Source: JAAGZL01 sp050288625
GTDB lineage: Bacteria; Pseudomonadota; Gammaproteobacteria; Chromatiales; Chromatiaceae
Direction: 5' to 3'
Assembly (NCBI GenBank): GCA_050288625.1
Contig: JBNKEE010000020.1
Location: forward strand, 1-64,000
Length of the DNA: 64,000 bases
A program made the position numbers and the translations under genes. Every line of letters begins with the position of its first letter. Within the stretch, counting starts at the first letter, position 1. Shown here in pieces: positions 46,119 to 55,544 of the stretch. The notes beneath the pieces are model-generated. The model was not told the origin of the DNA and searched no databases. It saw only the letters and a list, made by a program, of their open reading frames with translations.

Positions 46119-46493
46119 GTGCTACAAACCATAGCAATCGCTGCCGGCGGTGCAGTAGGGGCCCTGATGCGGTTTTGGGCCTCCAATGGTGTTTATGCCT
46201 TACTGGGGCGTGGCTTTCCATATGGGACTCTGTCAGTAAACGTCATAGGCTCCCTGGCGATGGGGTTCCTCTATGTGATGTTTCTGGAACGCATGGCGGT
46301 TGAACCAGAGGTTAGAGCAGCTTTGTTGGTGGGACTACTCGGGGCATTTACCACATTCTCCACCTTCTCTATCGAGACCTTGAATCTGATAGAGCAGGCG
46401 GAATACTCCAAGGCATTGCTCAATATGATCCTAAGTGTGGTGGGATGTGTGGTCGCCGCTTGGATTGGACTCAAGATCGGGAGGCAGATATGA
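46119..46493 (+). CDS. crcB: fluoride efflux channel CrcB (Fluc)
   Basis: 124 residues, GTG start after GGGGAG. Four membrane helices with GGAVGALMRF, GTLSVNVIGS and TTFSTFSIE, the family signature including the Phe/Ser/Asn fluoride path. Small dual-topology channel exporting F-. No fluoride riboswitch fits in the 51 bases upstream. Its stop overlaps the DUF190 start (ATGA), implying translational coupling. Confidence 0.94.
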   Translation: MLQTIAIAAGGAVGALMRFWASNGVYALLGRGFPYGTLSVNVIGSLAMGFLYVMFLERMAVEPEVRAALLVGLLGAFTTFSTFSIETLNLIEQAEYSKALLNMILSVVGCVVAAWIGLKIGRQI

Positions 46494-46801
46494 AAACGCT
46501 GGACGTCACTATGGTGCGTATCTATCTGAATGAAGGCCAGGGCCAGATGAAGAAGCTGATGCAATTGCTGCACGATGAAGAGAAGGTGCGTGGTGTCACC
46601 GCCTTCCGTGGAGTGGCCGGCTATGGACAGTCAGGTAAGATGCACTCTTCCACACTATTGGATGTGTCTCTTGATCTGCCCATTATCATGGAGTTTTTCG
46701 ACGAACCGGAAAAGATAGTGCGGGTGTTGGAGCACCTGAACAAGATAGTAAAACCGGGCCACATGGTTAGCTGGCCCGCAAAATTTAATGCTGGTGAATA
46801 G
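46490..46801 (+). CDS. DUF190 (PII-like) protein paired with CrcB
   Basis: 103 residues from the ATG overlapping the crcB stop. KTLDVTMVRIYLNEGQGQM, GVTAFRGVAGYGQSG fits DUF190, a ferredoxin-like PII-related fold. Often encoded beside crcB and suggested as a regulator; not proven. serS starts three bases later. Confidence 0.87.
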   Translation: MKTLDVTMVRIYLNEGQGQMKKLMQLLHDEEKVRGVTAFRGVAGYGQSGKMHSSTLLDVSLDLPIIMEFFDEPEKIVRVLEHLNKIVKPGHMVSWPAKFNAGE

Positions 46802-46804
46802 ATA

Positions 46805-48079
46805 ATGTTAGACCCTAGGTTACTCAGAAATGAACTGGAGGCCACCGCACAGCAGATGGCCAGGCGCGGACTGAAACTGGATACGGCGCAGATATCCAGT
46901 CTTGAAACTCGGCGTAAGGAACTGCAGGTGGCTGCAGAGACACTGCAGAATGAACGCAATAGTCGCTCCAAGCAGATCGGCAAGGCCAAGGCGGCAGGAG
47001 AAGATATCCAGCCGCTGCTGGATGAGGTGGCAGACCTGGGAGATAAACTGAAACAGGCCCAGGATGATCTTGGCGATGTTCTGGCAGAATTGCAGAAGAT
47101 CACACTTGGCATACCGAATATCCCCGCAGCGGACGTACCGGATGGCACGGACGAGGAAGACAATCGGGAAGAGCGGCGCTGGGGCACACCGCGCGAGTTC
47201 GCTTTCGAACCCAAGGACCACGTAGATCTCGGCGTGGCCCTGGGCGGCATGGATTTCGAGGCGGCGGCCAAGGTCACCGGATCCAGATTCGTCACTCTGC
47301 AGGGCCCCATGGCCCGCCTGCAACGGGCGTTGACTCAGTTTATGTTGGATACCCACACCGACGAACACGGCTACACCGAGGCCTATGTGCCCTATATGGT
47401 CAATGCCGATAGTCTGCAGGGTACCGGGCAGTTGCCGAAGTTTGCCGAGGACCTGTTCAAACTATCAGGCGAGATGGAGTACTACCTGATCCCTACCGCC
47501 GAGGTTCCGGTTACTAATCTGGCGCGCGATGAGATCATAGAAGACAGGGACATGCCCAAGCGTTGGGTGGCCCATACCCCATGCTTTCGCAGCGAGGCTG
47601 GATCCTACGGCAAGGACACCCGCGGTATGATCCGCCAGCATCAGTTCGAGAAGGTGGAGATGGTGCAGATTGTGCGTCCAAATGAGTCCGATCTGGCCTT
47701 GGAACAACTCACTAGCCATGCCGAAACCATCCTGCAGAAACTGGAGCTACCATATCGGGTAGTGACGCTCTGTTCTGGAGATCTGGGTTTCTCCTCTACC
47801 AAAACCTACGACCTGGAGGTGTGGCTCCCGGGCCAGAACGCCTATCGTGAGATCTCATCCTGCAGCAACTTCGGAGACTTTCAGGCCCGCCGCATGCAGG
47901 CTCGCTGGCGTAACCCCAAGACCGGCAAGCCGGAACTGGTGCACACCATCAACGGCTCAGGTCTGGCGGTAGGGCGCACACTGGTAGCGGTAGTGGAGAA
48001 CTATCAGCAGGAGGATGGCAGCATCCAGATACCAGAGGTCTTGCGTCCTTATATGGGTGGGCTTGAGGTTATCATGTAG
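46805..48079 (+). CDS. serS: seryl-tRNA synthetase
   Basis: 424 residues. N-terminal coiled-coil arm (about 28-105) and class II core with the YEVPYM-like AYVPYMVNADS, TAEVPVTNL, ISSCSNFGDFQARR and GSGLAVGRTLVA motifs. It charges tRNA-Ser; a tRNA-Ser(UGA) gene is 1.2 kb downstream on the same strand. Confidence 0.98.
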   Translation: MLDPRLLRNELEATAQQMARRGLKLDTAQISSLETRRKELQVAAETLQNERNSRSKQIGKAKAAGEDIQPLLDEVADLGDKLKQAQDDLGDVLAELQKITLGIPNIPAADVPDGTDEEDNREERRWGTPREFAFEPKDHVDLGVALGGMDFEAAAKVTGSRFVTLQGPMARLQRALTQFMLDTHTDEHGYTEAYVPYMVNADSLQGTGQLPKFAEDLFKLSGEMEYYLIPTAEVPVTNLARDEIIEDRDMPKRWVAHTPCFRSEAGSYGKDTRGMIRQHQFEKVEMVQIVRPNESDLALEQLTSHAETILQKLELPYRVVTLCSGDLGFSSTKTYDLEVWLPGQNAYREISSCSNFGDFQARRMQARWRNPKTGKPELVHTINGSGLAVGRTLVAVVENYQQEDGSIQIPEVLRPYMGGLEVIM

Positions 48080-48166
48080 GAGACCAATCCTCTGGGCGAT
48101 TCAATATCGTGTCAATGTTAACCATATCGCCCGCCGGAGCGGGACCTACAGGATGTACTATCCAAT

Positions 48167-48346
48167 TTAGACCAGCATAATCAGCAGTACCACAAAACCG
48201 ATAACGGCCAGGATCGGTAGGGTTACGGACATCCAGTCACCCTTTTCTGCCTTGGGGCTATTGGTCAGCATATGTTTGGCCCTGGGAAAGATCACCGCGA
48301 TCATGGCAAGAAGTAATAACGCTGATCCAATCTTCATCCAATCCAT
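48167..48346 (-). CDS. small two-helix membrane protein
   Basis: 59 residues from the ATG behind GAGG. Two transmembrane helices (about 5-22 and 41-59) joined by a basic loop (PRAKHMLTNSPKAEKG). Not recognised with certainty; similar small proteins occur near yccA-type genes. The terminator hairpin of yccA lies just upstream and the RBS is behind it, so it may have its own promoter or be reached by read-through. Confidence 0.6.
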   Translation of the reverse strand: MDWMKIGSALLLLAMIAVIFPRAKHMLTNSPKAEKGDWMSVTLPILAVIGFVVLLIMLV

Positions 48347-48366
48347 TTTTATTTCCTCAGGAAGAT

Positions 48367-48391
48367 GAAAGCCCCGACAGGCGGGGCTTTC
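48367..48391 (-). terminator. terminator hairpin after the Bax inhibitor-like gene
   Basis: GAAAGCCCCG and CGGGGCTTTC pair perfectly over ten bases around a 5-base loop. It lies between the yccA-like gene stop and the small membrane protein start. There is no U tract beyond the TTT in the stem. Confidence 0.55.
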
Positions 48392-48414
48392 CATTTAAAA
48401 TTGCAGTCACAACA

Positions 48415-49074
48415 TCAGTCGTCAGACATAACGCCCAGGATATGCAGTAGATTCACGAAGATGTTGAATATGTTTATGTACAGGCTAACAGTCATAAACA
48501 GGTAGTTGGTCTCGCCACCGTGGATCATCTGGCTGGTATCGTACAGTATGAAGCCGCTCATCAGCATGATCACTACAGCGGAGATCGCCAGTGACAGGGC
48601 TGGCATACCCAGAAAGATGTTGGCTACTGCTGCCACCAGTACCATCAACAGACCTGCAAACAGGAAACCACCCATAAAGCTGAAGTTCTTACGGGTGGTC
48701 AGGGCATATCCTGAGAGACCCAGGAAGATCACGCCGGTGCCACCAAAGGCGGTAGCTACGATCTGCGGGCCATTAGGCAGGCTTAGATATTGGGTTAGTA
48801 TCGGCCCAAGTCCGAACCCCATAAGACCTGTTATGGCAAATACAACGCCAAGACCTGCAGTCGAGTTTGCGGTCTTCGGTAGGACCAGCCAGATCAGCAG
48901 GAAGGCACCACCAATGCTCAACAGGTATGTCATGGGTGGCATCTGGGCGTAGGTGGAGACCGCAGCCATAATGGCGCTGAACACCAGCGTCATAGAAAGT
49001 AGGGTGTAGGTGTTCCTGATTACCTTGTTTACCGCTGCAACGTTTTGTGCAGTATTAGTAACGGAATAGTTCAT
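48415..49074 (-). CDS. Bax inhibitor-1/YccA family membrane protein
   Basis: 219 residues with seven membrane helices, matching BI-1/YccA/YetJ: FILYDTSQMIHGG in helix 6-7 and NIFVNLLHILGVM at the C-terminus are the pH/Ca site and end signature. YccA binds and restrains FtsH in E. coli; YetJ leaks calcium. AGGAGA precedes the ATG. Function here is inference. Confidence 0.92.
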   Translation of the reverse strand: MNYSVTNTAQNVAAVNKVIRNTYTLLSMTLVFSAIMAAVSTYAQMPPMTYLLSIGGAFLLIWLVLPKTANSTAGLGVVFAITGLMGFGLGPILTQYLSLPNGPQIVATAFGGTGVIFLGLSGYALTTRKNFSFMGGFLFAGLLMVLVAAVANIFLGMPALSLAISAVVIMLMSGFILYDTSQMIHGGETNYLFMTVSLYINIFNIFVNLLHILGVMSDD

Positions 49075-49226
49075 TTGGTCACTATCTCCTTTAAAATGCT
49101 CAAATTTATGTGTTCAACTTATGAGACTTTGAACAGGTCTATTAGGTTCCAACATACTCTCTTATATGGTGTAAAAGTTCAATATTTCAATAGCTAAGAA
49201 TTTATTACATCCAGGTGGTTTTAGCC

Positions 49227-49255
49227 TTGTTGCAGAGGAAACAATCGGGTATCCT
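49227..49255 (+). promoter_or_regulatory. sigma-70 promoter of the tRNA-Ser gene
   Basis: TTGTTG and TATCCT are 17 bases apart, ten bases ahead of the tRNA 5' end. The short GC-rich stretch after the -10 (TCGCACCC) resembles a stringent discriminator. Confidence 0.5.
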
Positions 49256-49265
49256 TCGCACCCTT

Positions 49266-49356
49266 GGAGAGGTGGCTGAGCGGTTGAAAGCGGCGGTCTT
49301 GAAAACCGTTGAGGGTTTGTAGCCCTCCCAGGGTTCGAATCCCTGCCTCTCCGCCA
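49266..49356 (+). tRNA. tRNA-Ser (anticodon UGA)
   Basis: 91 bases including the encoded CCA. Acceptor stem GGAGAGG/CCTCTCC, D arm GGCTGAGCGG, anticodon loop CTTGAAA giving UGA, long class II variable arm and T arm GGTTCGAATCC. Reads UCN codons. Followed one base later by a strong terminator. Confidence 0.98.
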
Positions 49357-49357
49357 A

Positions 49358-49400
49358 ATAAATACAAAAAGCCCCGCTTGTCGGGGCTTTTTGTATTTAT
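49358..49400 (+). terminator. long perfect terminator of tRNA-Ser
   Basis: A 19-base perfect stem (ATAAATACAAAAAGCCCCG with its complement ending at 49400) around CTTGT. The right arm carries the run CTTTTTG that acts as the T tract. It stops the tRNA transcript. Confidence 0.85.
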
Positions 49401-49684
49401 CGGGAGCGTGTAGGTTCGATGAGAACCCTTCGGTTCGACCAGCCAGCACGTAGTGCTGGCGCAGGACGACTTTGCGGATCAAAGTCGCCCCGTAGGGGTG
49501 AGCCGCAAGGCGGCGAATCTGTCCCTGCCACGCAGTGGCGAGAGGGCCGAAGGCCCGGTAATCCCTGCCTTTTGCTTTTCAGGATCAGTTCTCATAACCC
49601 ACATCACCAGTTGACCACATCTGCATATAGGTTGAGAATGCCTTTAGGCTTTGAATAACAATAAGTGATGGAGACTTACTTCTA
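49401..49684. repeat. hairpin array downstream of tRNA-Ser
   Basis: No gene seen. Seven short perfect palindromes lie in tandem between 49423 and 49556: GAACC/GGTTC; GCCAGCAC-GTA-GTGCTGGC; CGACTTTG/CAAAGTCG; CCCC-GTA-GGGG; GCCGC-AAG-GCGGC; GCCAC-GCA-GTGGC; GGGCC-GAA-GGCCC. Five have three-base loops. AATCCCTGCCT at 49560-49570 is an exact copy of 49339-49349 in the tRNA T arm/acceptor region. It may be an insertion bracketed by copied tRNA end, or a REP-like element. Confidence 0.75.
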
Positions 49685-49999
49685 ATGTTGATTACCAATC
49701 TTGAGATTATTCCTGGCAAAAGGGTGACTAAACACCTTGGTCTGGTTCAGGGTAGTTCTGTTCGGGCCAAGCATGTGGGTAGAGATCTGATGGCTAGCCT
49801 GAAGAATATCTTTGGAGGCGAGCTTAAAGGCTATACAGAGCTACTACAGGAGTCACGCGAAGAGGCGATGGAAAGACTACAGATACAAGCAGAATCAGTA
49901 GGTGCAAACGCTATCCTGAATGTGCGTTTTTCCACATCTAGCATTGCCCAGGGGGCCGCCGAGATATATGTTTATGGTACCGCTGTGGTGTTGGAGTAG
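49685..49999 (+). CDS. YbjQ (UPF0145) family protein
   Basis: 104 residues. GLVQGSSVRAKHVGRDL, FGGELKGYTEL and GANAILNVRF are the UPF0145 motifs; the fold is known but no function is settled. Soluble, without signal peptide. First gene of a tight three-gene group with a membrane-anchored YbjQ paralogue and an M48 protease. Confidence 0.9.
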   Translation: MLITNLEIIPGKRVTKHLGLVQGSSVRAKHVGRDLMASLKNIFGGELKGYTELLQESREEAMERLQIQAESVGANAILNVRFSTSSIAQGAAEIYVYGTAVVLE

Positions 50000-50002
50000 G
50001 TC

Positions 50003-50455
50003 ATGTATGATCTGCTGATCTTTATCATACTGCTTTCTCTGGGTTATGGGTTTGGCAAATGGGCTGAATCCAAACACTATAAAAGCATAATAGAGCGGGA
50101 AGATGTGCTAAATGCGCTTCCGGCTATCGCCAGTCGTTTCCCTCCGGCAAAAACGAAATATGATCAAGAGCTGGTTATGGGGAGTGTGGTTATATCCGTA
50201 GACTACTTCAAGCGATTCCTGGCTACGCTACGCAACATCTTTGGTGGTAGGGTAGTTTCCTATGAGACGCTCATAGACAGGGCGCGTAGGGAGGCATTGT
50301 TGCGCATGAAAGAAGAGGCACAAATGAGGAATGCCAAGATGGTGTTCAATGTTAAATATGAGACCGCCTCAATCTCCAAGGGGGTAAAGAATACTATAGG
50401 TTCTGTGGAAGTGCTGGCCTATGGCACTGCCCTGATCCCAAATGATACTGCCTAG
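50003..50455 (+). CDS. membrane-anchored YbjQ-like (UPF0145) protein
   Basis: 150 residues. One N-terminal membrane helix (about 2-19), a short linker, then a UPF0145 domain (ELVMGSVVISVDYFKRF, IFGGRVVSYETL, AKMVFNVKYET). It starts three bases after the first ybjQ gene and likely arose by duplication plus addition of an anchor. It could position the soluble partner or the protease at the membrane; that is inference. Confidence 0.87.
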   Translation: MYDLLIFIILLSLGYGFGKWAESKHYKSIIEREDVLNALPAIASRFPPAKTKYDQELVMGSVVISVDYFKRFLATLRNIFGGRVVSYETLIDRARREALLRMKEEAQMRNAKMVFNVKYETASISKGVKNTIGSVEVLAYGTALIPNDTA

Positions 50456-50460
50456 TGTAG

Positions 50461-51324
50461 ATGCACTATAGTAATCCCAAGATCCCAGAAGGGATTAACA
50501 CAACAAAAGATCATCCGCTTAAGGAGTTCTTCATACTAACTTCCGGTGCTGTCGCAGCGGTGGTTCTAATTGCCGTGCTACTTGGTCATTTCGGTGGTTT
50601 CTTGGCAAAGTTTGTACCGTTTGAAATAGAGCAGGAATGGACCAAAAGTGTTGCTCCGGACAGTGTTGAAAGGAGCGACCTGGAACAGTACCTAGACTCG
50701 GTCAGTGAGCGTGTCTCTAATTCAATGGGATTAGAGGATGAGTTCAAGATAAATCTCCGTTACTCGTCAGGAGAAACGATTAACGCCTTTGCCACCCTGG
50801 GCGGCAATATAATCCTGTTCAAAGGACTGCTGGAAAAATTACCAAATGAAGATGCTCTGGCCATGCTGATCGCTCATGAGATGGCGCATATAAGACATCG
50901 TGACCCTATCGTTAGTTTTGGCAGGTCGCTTAGTGTTCAGGCCGGTTTAGGGATACTTCTAGGGAATACAGATGCGAGCATCCTGGGCAGTGCGGGCATC
51001 TTTACCATTCTGCATTTTTCTCGTGAGATGGAAACAGAGGCAGACATAGAAGCATTTGCGGTTGTGGCAGATATTTATGGACATGTTGGTGGCGCATCAG
51101 ATCTGTTTGGGTTGATCGCAGATGTCATGAAGCAAGAGGGTATGAGTGAACAGCCAGCGATATTCAGTTCGCATCCTCTGGATGAGATGCGTATTGCAAA
51201 CATGCAGGAGTTGGCGCAGCTAAATGGGTGGAGTCTGGAAGGCAAGCGAACTCCCTTGCCAACAAAATTTGCTCAGTGGCTGAAGGATACAGAGAAGGAA
51301 GAAGAGGGGTCCGAGAAAAAGTAG
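50461..51324 (+). CDS. M48 family membrane metalloprotease
   Basis: 287 residues. A membrane helix at about 24-43 precedes the catalytic domain with zinc motif HEMAH (139-143) and third ligand Glu in MEAE-type METEADIEAF (about 196). The family includes HtpX and BepA/YfgC; the extent and single helix are closer to the short Oma1/YggG-like group. It probably cuts damaged membrane or periplasmic proteins. Five bases separate it from the second ybjQ-like gene. Confidence 0.9.
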   Translation: MHYSNPKIPEGINTTKDHPLKEFFILTSGAVAAVVLIAVLLGHFGGFLAKFVPFEIEQEWTKSVAPDSVERSDLEQYLDSVSERVSNSMGLEDEFKINLRYSSGETINAFATLGGNIILFKGLLEKLPNEDALAMLIAHEMAHIRHRDPIVSFGRSLSVQAGLGILLGNTDASILGSAGIFTILHFSREMETEADIEAFAVVADIYGHVGGASDLFGLIADVMKQEGMSEQPAIFSSHPLDEMRIANMQELAQLNGWSLEGKRTPLPTKFAQWLKDTEKEEEGSEKK

Positions 51325-51329
51325 ATGTA

Positions 51330-51782
51330 TCAGGCGTTGGTGACCTGAGAGTTTCGTACCCGCACGACGACATCAATACTGTGCAATTCGGTACCCCTAG
51401 GTAGATTCTCTGGAGAAGGGACGGAGAACACCTCTGGATCGAAATCGATCAGTTCGCCAGTATCAATGTTAAAGAAGTGGTGATGGCGGCTGGTATTCGA
51501 GTCGTAGAATGTCTTGCTAGGGTCAGCCTTGATCTCTCTTACTAGACCCTGCTCGGAAAATAACCCCATGGTGTTGTATACGGTGGCCCTGGATACATTG
51601 GCTTCAACCTTGACTCGATCGTAGATCTCGTCGGCCGTGAGATGTTGATTGCGTTCGAATACAACCGCAGCGATTGCCAAGCGTTGGGATGTTGGATAGA
51701 CCCCATGACTCCTCAAAAGGGCGGCATATTCAACCTGTTGATGATGGATATTGGTGTTCACGCCTAAGATTATAGGTTGCAT
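51330..51782 (-). CDS. Fur family regulator lacking cysteines (Irr/PerR-like)
   Basis: 150 residues from the ATG chosen at 51782; a GTG upstream at 51869 would overlap the small gene in another frame. Fur winged-helix (TSQRLAIAAVVFERNQHLTADEIYDRV, written in part, and VSRATVYNTM) and the histidine-rich SRHHHFFNIDTGELIDF are present. No cysteine exists, so the structural Cys4 zinc site of Fur/PerR is missing, as in Irr-type proteins. It follows katG and two tiny genes on the same strand and probably controls peroxide, haem or iron genes. Confidence 0.83.
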   Translation of the reverse strand: MQPIILGVNTNIHHQQVEYAALLRSHGVYPTSQRLAIAAVVFERNQHLTADEIYDRVKVEANVSRATVYNTMGLFSEQGLVREIKADPSKTFYDSNTSRHHHFFNIDTGELIDFDPEVFSVPSPENLPRGTELHSIDVVVRVRNSQVTNA

Positions 51783-51823
51783 CACCCAATATCGGCAATG
51801 GCAAATCTCATTTTTGTTGCCAC

Positions 51824-51973
51824 CTAGTCTAGGCTGTATAGGGCTATAACTACCGGCAAAGAGAGCCACAATAGGCCCTTTACCAGGAAAAACATGGGTA
51901 GCATCCAGGTCACCCTTTTCATCCAGTCTCTTATCTGGAATTCATAGTTGGTATTTTCTGTTTGAGTATCCAT
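51824..51973 (-). CDS. 49-residue membrane protein between katG and the Fur-like gene
   Basis: ATG at 51973 with GGAG five bases upstream; stop TAG at 51824. Sequence has a polar N-terminus (MDTQTENTNYEFQIRDWMKR) and one hydrophobic helix (about 22-46, core FLVKGLLWLSLPVVIALY). The frame differs from that of the Fur-like gene, which rules out being its extension. Single-span small protein; function unknown. Gap of 12 bases to the preceding small gene. Confidence 0.65.
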   Translation of the reverse strand: MDTQTENTNYEFQIRDWMKRVTWMLPMFFLVKGLLWLSLPVVIALYSLD

Positions 51974-51985
51974 TCGCGCTCCATC

Positions 51986-52150
51986 CTAGGGCATGCTAAT
52001 GAAACTACCTTTAGACCGGTGGTTATTTGGGTCCTCATTCGACCTGTTTCTGACAGAAACAATGCCTAAATCTAGAATTGCCCGCCAGTTGCTGGTGGGT
52101 TCTGATTGGTATGGCTTGTTGTCTGCCTTTGACATATAAACGTGGTTCAT
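51986..52150 (-). CDS. 54-residue small protein downstream of katG
   Basis: ATG at 52150 behind GAGGAT (CGAGGATAGAAAAATG, four-base gap); TAG stop at 51986. Polar, with core NWRAILDLGIVSVRNRSN and no membrane helix. Not recognised. It lies 75 bases after the katG stop and 12 before the small membrane gene, on the same strand. Confidence 0.5.
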   Translation of the reverse strand: MNHVYMSKADNKPYQSEPTSNWRAILDLGIVSVRNRSNEDPNNHRSKGSFISMP

Positions 52151-52194
52151 TTTTCTATCCTCGTGTGAAGTCCACTTTAAACATAGACTGATTT

Positions 52195-52212
52195 GGCCAC
52201 ATCCATGTGGCC
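52195..52212 (-). terminator. hairpin after katG
   Basis: GGCCACA-TCCA-TGTGGCC is a perfect inverted repeat 13 bases after the katG stop. No U tract, so it may give partial stop or stabilise the katG mRNA end. Confidence 0.4.
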
Positions 52213-52225
52213 GGGATTGCGCGGT

Positions 52226-54385
<2,160 letters not shown>

Positions 54386-54422
54386 AACCTTATCTCCTTT
54401 TGGTTGATATATGCTTCTTTGT

Positions 54423-54438
54423 CACCCGTTTTCGGGTG
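54423..54438. other. hairpin between oxyR and katG
   Basis: CACCCG-TTTT-CGGGTG is a perfect hairpin in the 129-base gap between the oxyR stop and the katG start. It may end oxyR transcription or lie in the katG leader. Confidence 0.4.
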
Positions 54439-54514
54439 GGTCTGTCCTAAATCTAACGCTGGATAACAAATAGTGGAAATCGTTTATATCATATTAATAA
54501 ATAGGTATAGCCAA

Positions 54515-55441
54515 TTAGTCTGGATTGTTTATGACCTGTACGGTGTTTGGAAGTTTGTCACGTATTACATCCGCAAATGCCTCCAGGGCCTGGCGACGGG
54601 GAAAGCTGTGGCGAAAGGCAAGGGAGATGCGTCGATAGGTGTCCGGGAGCTCCAGTTTGCGAGCAATGACACCGCTGTCGGTCATCCAGGCGCCGCGCGT
54701 GGCCAGTGCAGGTACTAGGGTACAACCGTAGCCAGCTCCTACCAGTTGCAGAAGAGTTTCCAGGCTACTGGCCTGGAGATCACCCATGTCACCCTGATTA
54801 GGGCGTCCGGCCAATTTACATGCATCTATCACCTGCTGCGCCAAACAGTGGCCATCTGCTAACAACAGTAGTTCAAGTTTCTCTAGGTCCTGGTGGGTGA
54901 TCTTTTCTTTGGTGTATAGAGGATGGTTGCGCGGATGAGCTAGCCAGAAGGGTTCATCAAACAGAGGTATGGCATCAAGATCGGCCCCGTCCACCGGGGT
55001 GGCTATGAGCGCAACATCGACTTCATGCTTGCGCAGACGCTGCAACAGGCGTTCTGTAATTTCCTCGCTGAGCACCAACTTTAGTTTAGGGAATCGTTCC
55101 TTAAGTGGTGAGAGGATAAGTGGGGTCAGGTAGGGACTGAGGGTGGGTATAATGCCCACGCGCAGCGGACCTGCCAGTGGATCGTGATGTGCTTGTGCCA
55201 AATGTTCTATGGCGACGACCTGCTCCATTATCTTCCTGGCATGCTCTATTATCTCCATGCCAGTGGGGGTTATTTCCACCGATCTTTTTGTGCGTTCAAA
55301 GATGGTTATCCCCAACTCATCTTCCAGCTTTTTAATCTGCCCACTGAGTGTCGGTTGGCTGACGAAGCAACGCTCAGCTGCCTTGCCGAAGTGCCGTGTC
55401 TCTACCACAGCGATTATGTATTTCAGGTCACGTAGGTTCAT
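54515..55441 (-). CDS. oxyR: hydrogen peroxide sensor OxyR
   Basis: 308 residues, LysR type, with the helix-turn-helix at about 18-40 and effector domain. Redox cysteines C199 (ADGHCLAQQ) and C208 (DACKL) match E. coli OxyR in position and number. Peroxide forms C199-C208 and activates katG and others. The oxyR-katG order on one strand and the divergent exporter give a peroxide stimulon. Confidence 0.95.
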   Translation of the reverse strand: MNLRDLKYIIAVVETRHFGKAAERCFVSQPTLSGQIKKLEDELGITIFERTKRSVEITPTGMEIIEHARKIMEQVVAIEHLAQAHHDPLAGPLRVGIIPTLSPYLTPLILSPLKERFPKLKLVLSEEITERLLQRLRKHEVDVALIATPVDGADLDAIPLFDEPFWLAHPRNHPLYTKEKITHQDLEKLELLLLADGHCLAQQVIDACKLAGRPNQGDMGDLQASSLETLLQLVGAGYGCTLVPALATRGAWMTDSGVIARKLELPDTYRRISLAFRHSFPRRQALEAFADVIRDKLPNTVQVINNPD

Positions 55442-55460
55442 GGTCTTTATTTATTGGCGG

Positions 55461-55499
55461 TATCTATTACACAAGTATAGATAAACGATTACAACTATC
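55461..55499. promoter_or_regulatory. OxyR-like half-site cluster between oxyR and the exporter gene
   Basis: TATCTAT (55461-55467) and ATAGATA (55477-55483) are perfect inverted arms, followed by CTAT at 55495-55498 on the other strand. OxyR recognises four ATAG-type elements a helix turn apart; spacing here is not fully canonical. Likely place for OxyR self-regulation and control of the divergent gene. Confidence 0.4.
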
Positions 55500-55544
55500 A
55501 ATACGCATGGCTTAAGGTATCAATAAGAGTGAAGGGAAATTGAT

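Noticed and set aside
48130..48143. CCCGC-CGGA-GCGGG hairpin after serS as a terminator
   Set aside because: Short stem with no U tract; kept only as a note.
49401..49684. CRISPR array at the hairpin cluster
   Set aside because: The palindromes differ from one another and are not equal repeats with unique spacers.
51783..51869. Longer start (GTG at 51869) for the Fur-like gene
   Set aside because: It would overlap the 49-residue gene in a different frame and adds residues unlike the Fur N-terminus.
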